The notes under the pieces: model-generated | Told to the model about the DNA's origin: nothing | The model's input: only the letters and a program-made list of their open reading frames with translations | Database searches by the model: none | Made by a program: the position numbers and the translations under genes | In this document: positions 53,320-61,856 of the stretch, one piece after another | How positions within the stretch are numbered: the first letter of the stretch is position 1 | Layout of the letters: each line of letters begins with the position of its first letter | Origin: Spiribacter halobius | GTDB lineage: Bacteria; Pseudomonadota; Gammaproteobacteria; Nitrococcales; Nitrococcaceae | NCBI RefSeq assembly: GCF_020883455.1 | Contig: NZ_CP086615.1 | Location: forward strand, 1,426,001-1,490,000 | Reading direction: 5' to 3' | Length of the DNA: 64,000 bases

Positions 53320-53348
53320 GGGCGGAGGCAATCCCTCCGCCCTTTTTT
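53320..53348 (+). terminator. Rho-independent terminator of hsp20
   Basis: GGGCGGAGG, a short loop, CCTCCGCCC, then six T residues (53343-53348). It begins 37 bp after the hsp20 stop codon and is a textbook intrinsic terminator. Confidence 0.88.
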
Positions 53349-53426
53349 GCGGCCTGTTCAGTGATGGCCAGCCCTGGGAGTCAGGGAAGCCCCGCGGCGC
53401 CACGGGCAGCTTCGCGGCCGTGCCCG

Positions 53427-53536
53427 GGCCGGGATGGGGTGGCGGCGAACGGGACACGCTGTGAATACGTCCCTGTAAGCTCGTAGGCGAGGTCCCTCTC
53501 GCCTACGGTCCCGTTCGCCGCCACCCCATCCCGGCC
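53427..53536. repeat. Palindromic dispersed element, copy 2
   Basis: A hairpin of 110 bp whose outer arms (53427-53455 and 53508-53536) are perfect 29-bp inverted repeats. The 62-nt core (53451-53512) matches copy 1 (35374-35483) at about 54 of 62 positions, including ATACGTCCCTGTA and TCCCTCTCGCCTACG, but the outer arms share nothing with copy 1. It lies in the 375-bp gap between the hsp20 terminator and hinT; the remainder shows no gene. Confidence 0.85.
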
Positions 53537-53658
53537 TGACCGCCTCACTGGCTTCCGCCGCGGAGTTCGGGGCGAACGGTGTCGTGGCATCAGCATCGAT
53601 GGCACGGGTACGCTGTTGCGGTGATCGTGCCGGAATCAGCCACAAGCGGGAGCATGCG

Positions 53659-54003
53659 ATGGGGAACATCTTCGAGAAGATCGTCAACGGCGAGATGCCG
53701 GCGGACATCGTCCACCAGGACGATCGCGTGACCGCGTTCCGTGATATTCAGCCAAAGGCGCCAACGCATATCCTGATCGTTCCGAACAAGGTGATCCCGA
53801 CGGTGGACGACATCGACGAGGCGGACGAGTCGCTGATCGGGCACATGTTCATCGTCGCCCGGGACCTGGCGCGTCGGGAGGGCATCGCCGAGGACGGCTA
53901 TCGGCTGGTGGTCAACTGCCGCGAGCACGGAGGGCAGGAGGTGTATCACCTGCACGTCCATCTCCTGGGCGGCCGGCCGCTCGGCGCCATGCTGCCGGCT
54001 TGA
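53659..54003 (+). CDS. hinT: HIT family purine nucleotide phosphoramidase (HinT)
   Basis: A 114-residue histidine-triad hydrolase acting on adenosine phosphoramidates. The N-terminus [20 protein letters not shown] and the terminal histidine triad [17 protein letters not shown] are conserved. The ATG at 53659 gives the canonical N-terminus. It lies 10 bp before the zur gene and may share its transcript. Confidence 0.94.
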   Translation: MGNIFEKIVNGEMPADIVHQDDRVTAFRDIQPKAPTHILIVPNKVIPTVDDIDEADESLIGHMFIVARDLARREGIAEDGYRLVVNCREHGGQEVYHLHVHLLGGRPLGAMLPA

Positions 54004-54013
54004 GGGCGTCATC

Positions 54014-54556
54014 GTGACGGAGCCGGATTCGCAGCCGGTTGCGGCAGCAGGCGATGAGACGCTGGTCAGCCCGTTCCCCGGACGTGGCCACGACCACGCC
54101 CATTGTGTCGCCGATGCGCTGGCCGTGGCCGATCGCCTGTGTGCCGAGCGCGGCGTGCGGCTGACGCCGCTGCGCCGGCGGGTGCTGGAGATGGTGTGGC
54201 AGAGCCACCGCCCGGTGAAGGCCTATGACCTCCTCGACCAGCTCCGCGAGCGCCGGCAGCGCGCGGCGCCCCCCACTGTCTACCGGGCACTGGAGTTCCT
54301 CCGCCACGAGGGCCTTGTCCACCGCCTGGAGTCGCTGAACGCCTTTGTCGGCTGTGGCGATCCGCGCCATGCGCATGCCGGCCAGTTCCTCATCTGCCGC
54401 CGCTGCGAGGCCGTCGCCGAGCTGAGCGACCCGGAGATTACACGGCTGATCGCCGAGCGCGCACAGGCGCTGGGATTCCACCTGGGCAGCCAGACCATAG
54501 AGCTCGATGGCCTGTGCCCCGGCTGCCAGGCGGAGGTCTGCGACCGGCCGGAATGA
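54014..54556 (+). CDS. zur: Zinc uptake regulator Zur (Fur family)
   Basis: A 180-residue Fur-family repressor. The winged helix shows GVRLTPLRRRVLEMVWQSH and APPTVYRALEFLRHEGLVH; the dimerisation domain has structural CxxC pairs CRRC and CPGC. A Zur rather than Fur identity is supported by Zur-like sequence (KAYDLLDQLRER, FLICRRC) and by the znuACB genes downstream. Translation starts at GTG. The N-terminal extension of about 25 residues contains HDHAH. Confidence 0.92.
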   Translation: MTEPDSQPVAAAGDETLVSPFPGRGHDHAHCVADALAVADRLCAERGVRLTPLRRRVLEMVWQSHRPVKAYDLLDQLRERRQRAAPPTVYRALEFLRHEGLVHRLESLNAFVGCGDPRHAHAGQFLICRRCEAVAELSDPEITRLIAERAQALGFHLGSQTIELDGLCPGCQAEVCDRPE

Positions 54557-54610
54557 CCCGGCCCACACCGGCATACCCCCGATCGATGCGGGTCGCTGAG
54601 GATTCCCGAC

Positions 54611-55519
54611 ATGCACACCGAATCGCTCCAGCCCTGGCGCAAGGACCACACCTTCGGCCTGGATCGCATGCGCGGCGGCGAGCGGCGCACCTGGCTCGTG
54701 GTGGCGATCACGCTGCTCACGATGGTGGTGGAGATCGCCGCCGGCCTCGCCTTCGGCTCCATGGCACTGCTTGCCGACGGACTGCACATGGGCTCGCACG
54801 CCGTCGCCCTCGGCATCGCCGGCTTGGCCTATCTGTTCATGCGCCGTCGCGCCGGCGATGCGCGGTTCAGCTTCGGCACCGGGAAGATGAATGCCCTCGG
54901 CGGGTTCACCGGAGCGGTGCTGCTGGCCGGTTTCGCCGCGGTGATGGCCTGGGAGAGCGTGAGCCGGCTGCTGGCGCCGGTGCCCATCCGCTTCGAGCCC
55001 GCCATCGCAGTGGCCGTGGTGGGGCTGATGGTGAACGCCCTGTGCTTCGTGGTCCTCGGCGGGCACAGCCATGCCCACGGCCACGAGCACCGGCACGACC
55101 ACAACCTGCGCTCGGCCACGCTGCACGTGCTCGCCGATGCGCTGGCCTCACTGCTGGCGATCCTTGCGCTGCTCGCCGGGCGCTATCTCGGCGCCGCCTG
55201 GCTCGACCCGGTGATGGGCATCGTCGGCTCGCTGCTGGTGGCACGCTGGTCGGTGGGCCTGCTGCGCCAGAGCGGGGCCGTGCTGCTTGACTGCGAGGGG
55301 CCGGCGGAGCTGCGCCAGGATGTGCGAACCAGCATCGAGTCGATTGCCGACAGCCGCATAAGCGACCTGCATGTCTGGAGCATCGGCCCCGAGCTGTATG
55401 CCGCCGAGATCTCGGTGGTCACCCATCATCCGCACAGCGCCGAGGTCTACCGGCGGCGCCTGGCGCATCGCCCGGAGCTGGTGCACGTGACCGTCGAGGT
55501 TCAGCATTGCCCGGGCTGA
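54611..55519 (+). CDS. Cation diffusion facilitator (DmeF-type)
   Basis: A 302-residue metal exporter with five to six membrane helices. The N-terminus KDHTFGLDRMRGGERRTWLV and the metal-site helix GSMALLADGLHMGSHA are typical of the DmeF group, which exports cobalt or nickel and sometimes zinc. A histidine-rich loop (GGHSHAHGHEHRHDH) precedes LRSATLHVLADALAS. It lies between zur and znuA, 54 bp from zur and 118 bp from znuA. The metal is not certain; context suggests zinc balance. Confidence 0.9.
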   Translation: MHTESLQPWRKDHTFGLDRMRGGERRTWLVVAITLLTMVVEIAAGLAFGSMALLADGLHMGSHAVALGIAGLAYLFMRRRAGDARFSFGTGKMNALGGFTGAVLLAGFAAVMAWESVSRLLAPVPIRFEPAIAVAVVGLMVNALCFVVLGGHSHAHGHEHRHDHNLRSATLHVLADALASLLAILALLAGRYLGAAWLDPVMGIVGSLLVARWSVGLLRQSGAVLLDCEGPAELRQDVRTSIESIADSRISDLHVWSIGPELYAAEISVVTHHPHSAEVYRRRLAHRPELVHVTVEVQHCPG

Positions 55520-55582
55520 CGCGAGGCTCCCCACCTGCACCGGTGGCCGCTGCCGCGCGTGCGTGCCGCTGTACCCGATGGC

Positions 55583-55610
55583 GGAATGTTATGTAATACT
55601 GTTACATTCC
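55583..55610. promoter_or_regulatory. Zur-box-like palindrome before znuA
   Basis: A 28-bp AT-rich palindrome with arms GGAATGT/ACATTCC and an inner ATGTAA-TACTG-TTACAT, similar in composition to gammaproteobacterial Zur boxes. It ends 27 bp before the znuA ATG, where it would overlap the promoter. Confidence 0.65.
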
Positions 55611-55637
55611 AGTCCGTGTCCTCTGGGGAGATGCCCT

Positions 55638-56630
55638 ATGCTTAGCAAAGCCATCCTGCGCGCCGTGGCGTGCCTGCCGCTGCTGGCGCTCCTGCTGCCG
55701 GTTGCCGCCACCGCGCAGCCGCTGGAGGTTGCGGTGAGCGTGCTGCCGCAGAAGCATTTCGTCGAGCGCATCGGCGGCGAGCGCGTCCGGGTCACCGCCA
55801 TGGTGCAGCCGGGCCAGAGCCCGCACACCTATGAACCGTCGCCGCGGCAGGTGGCCACCATCGCCGATGCCGACGTGTACTTCAGCATGGGGGTCGGCTT
55901 CGAGACCGCCTGGCTGCCTCGATTGCGGGAGACGAGCCCGGAGATGCGCATCGTCGATCTGCGCAAGGGCATTGCCATGCGCGCCATCGAGGGGCATGGC
56001 CATGGCGGTGAGGAGGAGCACGACCACGCGTCCGGCGGGGCGCATGGGCACCGTGGGGAGGCCGACCACACCCAGGAGCCGCACGAGGAGACCGGCCACG
56101 GGCATGAGCATGCCGGCGAGCACGGGGATGCGCACGCCCCCGAGGAACCCGACCCCCACGTCTGGACGGATCCGCGCAACGTGATCACGATGGCGGCCAC
56201 CATCCGGGATACCCTGAGCGAGCTCGACCCGGACGGCGCCGGGGTCTACAGGCAGCGCTTCGAGGCCTATCGCGACCGTCTGCGGGAGCTCGATGCGGAG
56301 CTCGAGTCCATGCTTGCCGACATCCGCCAGCGCCGGTTCATGGTCTACCACCCGTCCTGGGGCTACTTCGCTGATCGCTACGGCCTCGAGCAGCTGCCCA
56401 TCGAGCTGGAGGGCAAGGAGCCGGGGCCGGCGAGCCTCGCCCGCGTGGTGAACCAGGCACGCGAGGCCGGCGTGCGGGTGATCTTCGTCCAGCCCCAGTT
56501 CAGCGAGCGCAGCGCGCGCCGCGTGGCAGAGGCCATCGACGGCGAGGTGGTCGCCGTGGATCCGCTGGCGGAGGACTACGCCGCGAATCTGCGCCGGGTG
56601 GCACGCGCCTTTCGCGCGGCCATGCAATGA
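55638..56630 (+). CDS. znuA: Zinc ABC transporter substrate-binding protein
   Basis: A 330-residue periplasmic zinc receptor (cluster A-I). The signal peptide MLSKAILRAVACLPLLALLL ends near ATAQP. Metal ligands lie in VQPGQSPHTYEPSPRQ, DPHVWTDPRN, VYHPSWGYFADRY and the C-terminal VDPLAEDY. A long His/Glu-rich loop (GHGHGGEEEHDH and on, about 55 residues) is typical of zinc-binding ZnuA. The ATG at 55638 has GGGGAG seven bases upstream. It overlaps znuC by 4 bp. Confidence 0.95.
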   Translation: MLSKAILRAVACLPLLALLLPVAATAQPLEVAVSVLPQKHFVERIGGERVRVTAMVQPGQSPHTYEPSPRQVATIADADVYFSMGVGFETAWLPRLRETSPEMRIVDLRKGIAMRAIEGHGHGGEEEHDHASGGAHGHRGEADHTQEPHEETGHGHEHAGEHGDAHAPEEPDPHVWTDPRNVITMAATIRDTLSELDPDGAGVYRQRFEAYRDRLRELDAELESMLADIRQRRFMVYHPSWGYFADRYGLEQLPIELEGKEPGPASLARVVNQAREAGVRVIFVQPQFSERSARRVAEAIDGEVVAVDPLAEDYAANLRRVARAFRAAMQ

Positions 56631-57367
56631 CCGCTGAGGCCGTCATCGACGTCCAGGGTGCCACCGCCGGGTTCGGTGGCCCGCCGGTCATCGAGGACGT
56701 GGACTTCCGCGTCGAGGCCGGCGAGTTCGTGGGAATCGTGGGGCCGAACGGCGGCGGCAAGACCACGCTGCTGCGCGTCATCCTTGGGCTGATGCCGCTG
56801 CGCGCCGGGCGGGTGCGGCTGTTCGGCGAGCCGCCGGGACGGGGCCGGCGCCGGGTGGGCTACGTCCCGCAGTATCCGCGCTTCAGTCGGGACTTCCCGG
56901 TCTCCGTGCGCCAGCTGGTGCTTACCGGGCGCCTCGGCGCTACGCGTGGATTGCTGCGCTACACCGGCGAGGACCACGCCATCGCCGACCAGGCGCTGCG
57001 GGAGGTCGAGATCGCCGGGCTCGCCGGACGCCCCATCGCGGCGCTCTCCGGCGGCGAGCTGCAGCGGGCGCTGATCGCCCGGGCGCTGGCGACGGATCCA
57101 GGCGTCCTGCTGCTCGACGAACCCACCGCCAACATCGATCCCCGGGTCGAGCACGATTTCTTCGAGCTGCTGCGGGCGCTCAACCGGCGCATCACCATCA
57201 TCGTGGTGACCCACGATATCGGCTTCGTCTCGCAGTATGTGGGCCGCGTTGCCTGCCTCAATCGCACCCTCGTCCATCATGGCACCGAGGCGCTGACGCC
57301 GGCGGTGGTGGAGCAGCTCTACGGCCACCCGGTACGGTTGATCGACCACCAGCACGGACACGGCTGA
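56627..57367 (+). CDS. znuC: Zinc ABC transporter ATP-binding protein
   Basis: A 246-residue ATPase of the ZnuABC zinc importer. Walker A GPNGGGKTT, signature LSGGELQRALIARAL, Walker B LLLDEPTANID and the switch VTHDIGFVSQYV are intact. It overlaps znuA by 4 bp and is followed after 5 bp by znuB. Confidence 0.95.
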   Translation: MTAEAVIDVQGATAGFGGPPVIEDVDFRVEAGEFVGIVGPNGGGKTTLLRVILGLMPLRAGRVRLFGEPPGRGRRRVGYVPQYPRFSRDFPVSVRQLVLTGRLGATRGLLRYTGEDHAIADQALREVEIAGLAGRPIAALSGGELQRALIARALATDPGVLLLDEPTANIDPRVEHDFFELLRALNRRITIIVVTHDIGFVSQYVGRVACLNRTLVHHGTEALTPAVVEQLYGHPVRLIDHQHGHG

Positions 57368-57372
57368 GCGCC

Positions 57373-58191
57373 ATGGACTTTCTCGACGCGCTGGTCAGCC
57401 AGGGGTTTCTGCGCAACGCGCTGCTCGCCGGGGTGCTCGCCAGCATCGGCTGCGGACTGATGGGCCCCTACGTGGTGGTGCGCCGCCTCGGCTATCTCGC
57501 CGGCGGCATCGCCCACGCGGTGCTCGGCGCCGTGGGCCTCGCCTACTTCTCCGGCTGGCCGCCGCTGCTCGGGGCCGCGGTGGGCGCGGTCCTCGCCGCG
57601 CTGCTGCTGGGCACGGTGAGCCTCCGCTGGCGGGCACAGGCGGATACCCTGATCAGCGCGCTCTGGGCCTGCGGCATGGCTGCCGGCGTGCTGCTCATCG
57701 CGCGCACGCCGGGCTACAACGTGGACCTGATGAGCTTTCTGTTCGGCAACATCCTGCTGGTCTCGCGCACGGACCTCTGGCTGATGGCCGGCCTCGATGT
57801 GCTCCTGCTCGCGGCGGTGGCGCTCTGGTACCGCCAGTTCCTCGCCGTCTGCCTGGACGAGGAGTTCGCCGCTCTGCGCGGGATTCGCGTGACCGTGTTC
57901 TATCTGCTCCTGCTCTGCCTCGTGGCGCTCACGGCCGTGCTGCTGATCCAGGTGGTGGGGCTCGTGCTGGTGATCGCGCTGCTGAGCCTGCCCGCAGCGG
58001 TGGCGAGCCACTGGACGCGCTCGCTGGCGGGCATGATGGCGCTGGCCACCGCCGTGGCCCTGGTGCTCAATACCGGTGGGCTGGCGCTGTCCTATCGCAC
58101 GGATCTGCCGTCCGGAGCGGTGATCGTGCTGCTGACCGGGGCCGCCTTCCTGGCCTCTACGGCGATCAGCGCCCTGCGCCGCGGGCAGTGA
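57373..58191 (+). CDS. znuB: Zinc ABC transporter permease
   Basis: A 272-residue ABC-3 family permease with about eight membrane helices. Typical motifs are FLRNALLAGVLASIGCGLMG, RRLGYLAGGIAHAVLGAVGL and LIQVVGLVLVIALLSLPAAVA. It completes znuACB. The 138-bp gap after it shows no terminator or gene. Confidence 0.94.
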   Translation: MDFLDALVSQGFLRNALLAGVLASIGCGLMGPYVVVRRLGYLAGGIAHAVLGAVGLAYFSGWPPLLGAAVGAVLAALLLGTVSLRWRAQADTLISALWACGMAAGVLLIARTPGYNVDLMSFLFGNILLVSRTDLWLMAGLDVLLLAAVALWYRQFLAVCLDEEFAALRGIRVTVFYLLLLCLVALTAVLLIQVVGLVLVIALLSLPAAVASHWTRSLAGMMALATAVALVLNTGGLALSYRTDLPSGAVIVLLTGAAFLASTAISALRRGQ

Positions 58192-58329
58192 ACGCCCGCG
58201 CGGCGGCGCGGTCCGTGCAGGGGCGGGGCACGCCCGCCGCTCGCCGTTCGCCGGTCCGCAATGCCTGCCTGGCCCCGACCGGGAGCGCGGCGCAGCGTCC
58301 TGCGGGCCATCGACGCACAAGGGGGCAAC

Positions 58330-58740
58330 ATGGCTGAATGGCTCACCTGGTTCGCGCTCTCGCTCTGGCTGGGGGCGATGGGATTCTTCTCCTTCGTGGT
58401 GGCGCCCACCGTCTTCCAGGCGCTGGACGGGGAGTCGGCGGGCCGCTTCCTGCGCACCGTCTTCCCGCGTTATTACCTCTTCGGGGCCGGCTGCTCCCTG
58501 GTGCTGGTCCTGGCCGCCCTCATCGCCCCGACCGCAGGCGGCTGGGTGCTGGCCGGCGGCGTCGCTCTGGCGGCACTGGCCCTTGGCTCCCTTGCACTGG
58601 TGCCGGCCATCAACCGCGCCCGGGACGCGGGCGGCGCGGGGGCGCAGCGCTTCCGCCGCCTGCACGGTGCCTCGGTGGCGCTCAATATCGTGGCGTTGCT
58701 GGTGGCGGTCGGCGTCTCCATCGCCCTGGTGCGGGCATGA
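58330..58740 (+). CDS. DUF4149 (TMEM205-like) membrane protein
   Basis: A 136-residue protein with four predicted helices (WLTWFALSLWLGAMGFFSFVV, YYLFGAGCSLVLVLAALIA, GWVLAGGVALAALALGSLAL, ASVALNIVALLVAVGVSIAL). The conserved sequence FPRYYLFG and the pattern AINRARD...FRRLHGASVALN match DUF4149. Its role is unknown. The ATG at 58330 immediately precedes helix 1. It overlaps ubiG by 4 bp. Confidence 0.85.
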   Translation: MAEWLTWFALSLWLGAMGFFSFVVAPTVFQALDGESAGRFLRTVFPRYYLFGAGCSLVLVLAALIAPTAGGWVLAGGVALAALALGSLALVPAINRARDAGGAGAQRFRRLHGASVALNIVALLVAVGVSIALVRA

Positions 58741-59483
58741 CCGTCAGCCTGGACCCGCAGGAGGCGGCCTACTACGAGCGCCTCGCCGGGCTGTGGTGGG
58801 ATGCGGAAGGCCCGTTCTGGCCTCTGCACGGCCTCAATCGGTTCCGCGTCGGCTATATCCGGGATCGGCTCGTGGAGCACTTCGAGCGGGAGCAGGGCGA
58901 GCGGCCGCTGGCGGGATTGCGGGCGGTGGATATTGGCTGTGGCGGCGGCATTCTGAGCGAATCCCTGGCCGCCCTCGGCGCCGAGGTCCTCGGCATCGAT
59001 CCCGTGGCCAGGAACATCGCCGTCGCCGAGCGCCACGCCGAGGGCTCGGGGCTGCCGGTGCGCTATGCGGCGACCGGTGCCGAGGCGCTGGCGGCGTCCG
59101 GCGAGCGCTTCGACGTGGTGCTGAACATGGAGGTGGTGGAGCACGTGGCGGGGCTCGAGGGCTTCATGGCGGCCTGCTGCGCCCTGGTCCGGCCGGGCGG
59201 GGCGATGTTCGTCGCCACCATCAACCGCACGCCGCTGGCCGGCATCACGGCGATCTTCGGCGCCGAGTACATCCTGCGGTGGCTGCCGAAGGGCACCCAC
59301 CAGTACCGCAAGCTACGCCGTCCGGCGGAGGTCGAGGCCTGCCTGCGGGACGGCGGCCTGCACGTGGCGCACCGCACCGGCGTGGCGGTCAGCCCCCTGA
59401 CCCGGCGCTTCCGCTACACTCGCAGCCTTGCGGTGAACTACATGATGATGGCCGTGCGCGATGGGGCGCCGGCGGGAGGCTGA
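58737..59483 (+). CDS. ubiG: Ubiquinone biosynthesis O-methyltransferase UbiG
   Basis: A 248-residue SAM-dependent methyltransferase that performs both O-methylations of ubiquinone. The SAM site is VDIGCGGGILSESLA; other family marks are YYERLAGLWWDAEGPFWPLH, VVLNMEVVEHVAG, TINRTPLAG and the C-terminal VNYMMMAV. Overlap with the DUF4149 gene (ATGA) indicates coupling; the M23 peptidase gene begins immediately after. Confidence 0.94.
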   Translation: MTVSLDPQEAAYYERLAGLWWDAEGPFWPLHGLNRFRVGYIRDRLVEHFEREQGERPLAGLRAVDIGCGGGILSESLAALGAEVLGIDPVARNIAVAERHAEGSGLPVRYAATGAEALAASGERFDVVLNMEVVEHVAGLEGFMAACCALVRPGGAMFVATINRTPLAGITAIFGAEYILRWLPKGTHQYRKLRRPAEVEACLRDGGLHVAHRTGVAVSPLTRRFRYTRSLAVNYMMMAVRDGAPAGG

Positions 59484-59484
59484 G

Positions 59485-60303
59485 GTGTTGCGAAGGGTAC
59501 TGCTGACGCTTTCGTTGCTGGTGGCGCCGGCGCTGGCGGCGGCACTGGAGATCTCGGGCGAGCCGTTGCAGGGCGCGCTGCTCGAGGGTCGCACCGCGCC
59601 CGGAAGCGAGGTGGCGGTGGCCGGCCGGGAGGTGCCGGTGGGGCCCGACGGGCGCTTCCTGATCGGGCTCGACCGCGATGCACCGGAGCGAGTGGAGGTG
59701 CGGGTGACCCGACCGGACGGCAGCCGCGCGCGCGAGGTGATCGCGGTGCGCCAGCGCGACTACGACGTCCAGCGCATCGACGGGCTGCCGGGCAATCAGG
59801 TGAGCCCGGACGCCGAAACCCTGCAGCGCATCCGCAAGGACCAGGCAAGGGTGCGTGCGGCCCGGGCCACCCGGCGCCCGGCGATGGACTTCGACAGCGG
59901 CTGGCAGTGGCCCGTGACCGGGCCGATCTCCGGTGTCTACGGCAGCCAGCGCATCCTCAACGGGCAGCCTCGGCAGCCCCATTACGGCATCGACATCGCC
60001 GTGCCCACCGGCACGCCGGTGGAGGCGCCGGCGGATGGGGTCGTGACGCTGGTGGCGCCGGATCTGTTCTTCTCCGGGGGCACGCTCATCGTCGACCATG
60101 GCCACGGGCTGTCCTCGGCGTTTCTGCACCTCTCGCGGATCCTGGTGGAGGAGGGCGATGCGGTGCGCCGGGGCGAGGTGATCGCCGAGGTGGGGGCCAC
60201 CGGACGTGTCACCGGTGCCCACCTGGACTGGCGCATGAACTGGCTCGACGCCCGCATCGATCCCTCGCTGCTGGTGCCGCCCATGGATCAGGCGGCGGAG
60301 TAG
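59485..60303 (+). CDS. M23 family metallopeptidase
   Basis: A 272-residue secreted peptidase of the LytM/M23 family, acting on peptidoglycan cross-links. A signal peptide (LRRVLLTLSLLVAPALAAALE) is followed by an N-terminal beta domain. The catalytic domain has QPHYGIDIAVPTGTPV (His and Asp zinc ligands) and a final HLDWRMNW, where the usual HxH is HxD; this variation occurs in a known subgroup. The GTG at 59485 is preferred, since GGGAGG lies five bases upstream and it falls just after the ubiG stop; an ATG at 59461 inside ubiG lacks a ribosome site. Confidence 0.88.
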   Translation: MLRRVLLTLSLLVAPALAAALEISGEPLQGALLEGRTAPGSEVAVAGREVPVGPDGRFLIGLDRDAPERVEVRVTRPDGSRAREVIAVRQRDYDVQRIDGLPGNQVSPDAETLQRIRKDQARVRAARATRRPAMDFDSGWQWPVTGPISGVYGSQRILNGQPRQPHYGIDIAVPTGTPVEAPADGVVTLVAPDLFFSGGTLIVDHGHGLSSAFLHLSRILVEEGDAVRRGEVIAEVGATGRVTGAHLDWRMNWLDARIDPSLLVPPMDQAAE

Positions 60304-60308
60304 CGCGC

Positions 60309-61856
60309 ATGCGGCACCTGGTGCTGGTGCTCGGCGATCAGCTCGACCCCGGATCCGCCGCCCTGGACGACTTCGATCCGGAACAGGACGCCGTGTGGAT
60401 GGGCGAGGTGGCCGAGGAGGCCACCCATGTGCCGGCCCATCAGCAGCGCCTGGTGCTGTTTTTCAGTGCCATGCGTCATTTTCGTGACCGACTGCGTGAG
60501 CGGGGCATCAAGGTGCACTACCACGCCCTCGGCCCCGATCCTGCGGCGGACCGCGGCGCGGATTTCGTGACCCTGCTGCAGGCGGACGTGCCGGCACTGG
60601 CGCCGCAGCGGCTGGTGGTGGTCGAGCCGGGGGACTGGCGGGTGCAGCGGCGCCTGGAGACGGCCGCCGCCGCCCTCGGCCTGCCGCTGGAGCAGCGCGC
60701 CGACCGCCACTTCTACTGCAGCCGCGAGGGCTTCCGCGACTGGGCGCGCGGTCGCAAGGGGCTGGTGCTGGAGTACTTCTACCGCCATCTGCGCCGGCAT
60801 TACGGCGTGCTCATGGACGGCGACCAGCCGGCGGGGGGTGCCTGGAATTTCGACCGCGACAACCGCGAGACCTTCGGCCGCGAGGGGCCGGGCGAGCTGC
60901 CGCCGGCGCCATCCTTCGAGCCCGACGCGACCACCCGCGAGGTGATCGCGCTGGTGCAGGCGCGCTTCCCCGGGCATCCGGGTGACGCCGCGGCGTTCGA
61001 CCAGCCGGTGACCCCGGAGCAGGCGGAGGCGGCGCTGGACAGCTTCATCCGCCACCGGCTGCCAGCCTTTGGTACCTGGCAGGATGCCATCTGGACCGGA
61101 GAGCCGTTCCTCTATCACGCCCGCCTGTCCGCGGCGCTCAATCTGCATCTGCTGGACCCGCGGCGCTGCGTCGAGGCGGCCGTCGCGGCCTGGGAGGCCG
61201 GCCGGGCGCCGCTCAACGCGGTGGAAGGGTTCGTGCGCCAGATTCTCGGCTGGCGCGAGTTCGTGCGCGGCGTCTACTGGCTGCACATGCCGGAGTACGC
61301 CGGCCACAACGCCCTCGGCCACGAGGGGGCGCTGCCCGCCTGCTACTGGGACGGCGACACGGACATGGCCTGTATCGCCGACGCCATGCGCTCGGTGCTC
61401 GCCCACGGCTATGCCCATCACATCCAGCGGCTGATGGTGCTCGGGCTGTTCGCGCAGCTCTATGGCGTGCACCCGTATCGATTCCACGAGTGGCACATGG
61501 CCATGTATCTGGATGCGGTGGACTGGGTGAGCCTGCCCAACACCCTGGGCATGAGTCAGTACGGTGATGGCGGCATCGTCGGCAGCAAGCCGTACTGCGC
61601 GAGCGGCGCCTATATCAGCCGCATGAGCAACGCCTGTCGCCAGTGCCGTTACGACCCCAGGCAGGCCACCGGCGAGGGAGCCTGTCCCTTCACCACCCTG
61701 TACTGGGATTTCCTCGACCGCCACGCCGGGCGCCTGCGCGGTAACCGCCGGCTGCAGTTCCAGCTGCGCAATCTGCAGCGCAAGCCGGAGGAGGAGCGGG
61801 CGGCGATCCGCCGCGCGGCGGCGGCCCTGCGGGAGCGCCTCGGAGCGGGCGCCTGA
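60309..61856 (+). CDS. phrB: Fe-S cryptochrome/photolyase, probable (6-4) photolyase (PhrB-like)
   Basis: A 515-residue photolyase-related protein of the FeS-BCP/CryPro group, which repairs (6-4) photoproducts using FAD and light. The N-terminus RHLVLVLGDQLDP and the core FVRQILGWREFVRGVYWLHM, AHHIQRLMVLGLFAQL and DWVSLPNTLGMSQYGDGGIV are diagnostic. Four cysteines fit the [4Fe-4S] ligands: C355, C443, C446 and C459, each five residues on from those of Agrobacterium PhrB (350, 438, 441, 454, from memory). It follows the M23 gene after 5 bp. Confidence 0.93.
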   Translation: MRHLVLVLGDQLDPGSAALDDFDPEQDAVWMGEVAEEATHVPAHQQRLVLFFSAMRHFRDRLRERGIKVHYHALGPDPAADRGADFVTLLQADVPALAPQRLVVVEPGDWRVQRRLETAAAALGLPLEQRADRHFYCSREGFRDWARGRKGLVLEYFYRHLRRHYGVLMDGDQPAGGAWNFDRDNRETFGREGPGELPPAPSFEPDATTREVIALVQARFPGHPGDAAAFDQPVTPEQAEAALDSFIRHRLPAFGTWQDAIWTGEPFLYHARLSAALNLHLLDPRRCVEAAVAAWEAGRAPLNAVEGFVRQILGWREFVRGVYWLHMPEYAGHNALGHEGALPACYWDGDTDMACIADAMRSVLAHGYAHHIQRLMVLGLFAQLYGVHPYRFHEWHMAMYLDAVDWVSLPNTLGMSQYGDGGIVGSKPYCASGAYISRMSNACRQCRYDPRQATGEGACPFTTLYWDFLDRHAGRLRGNRRLQFQLRNLQRKPEEERAAIRRAAAALRERLGAGA

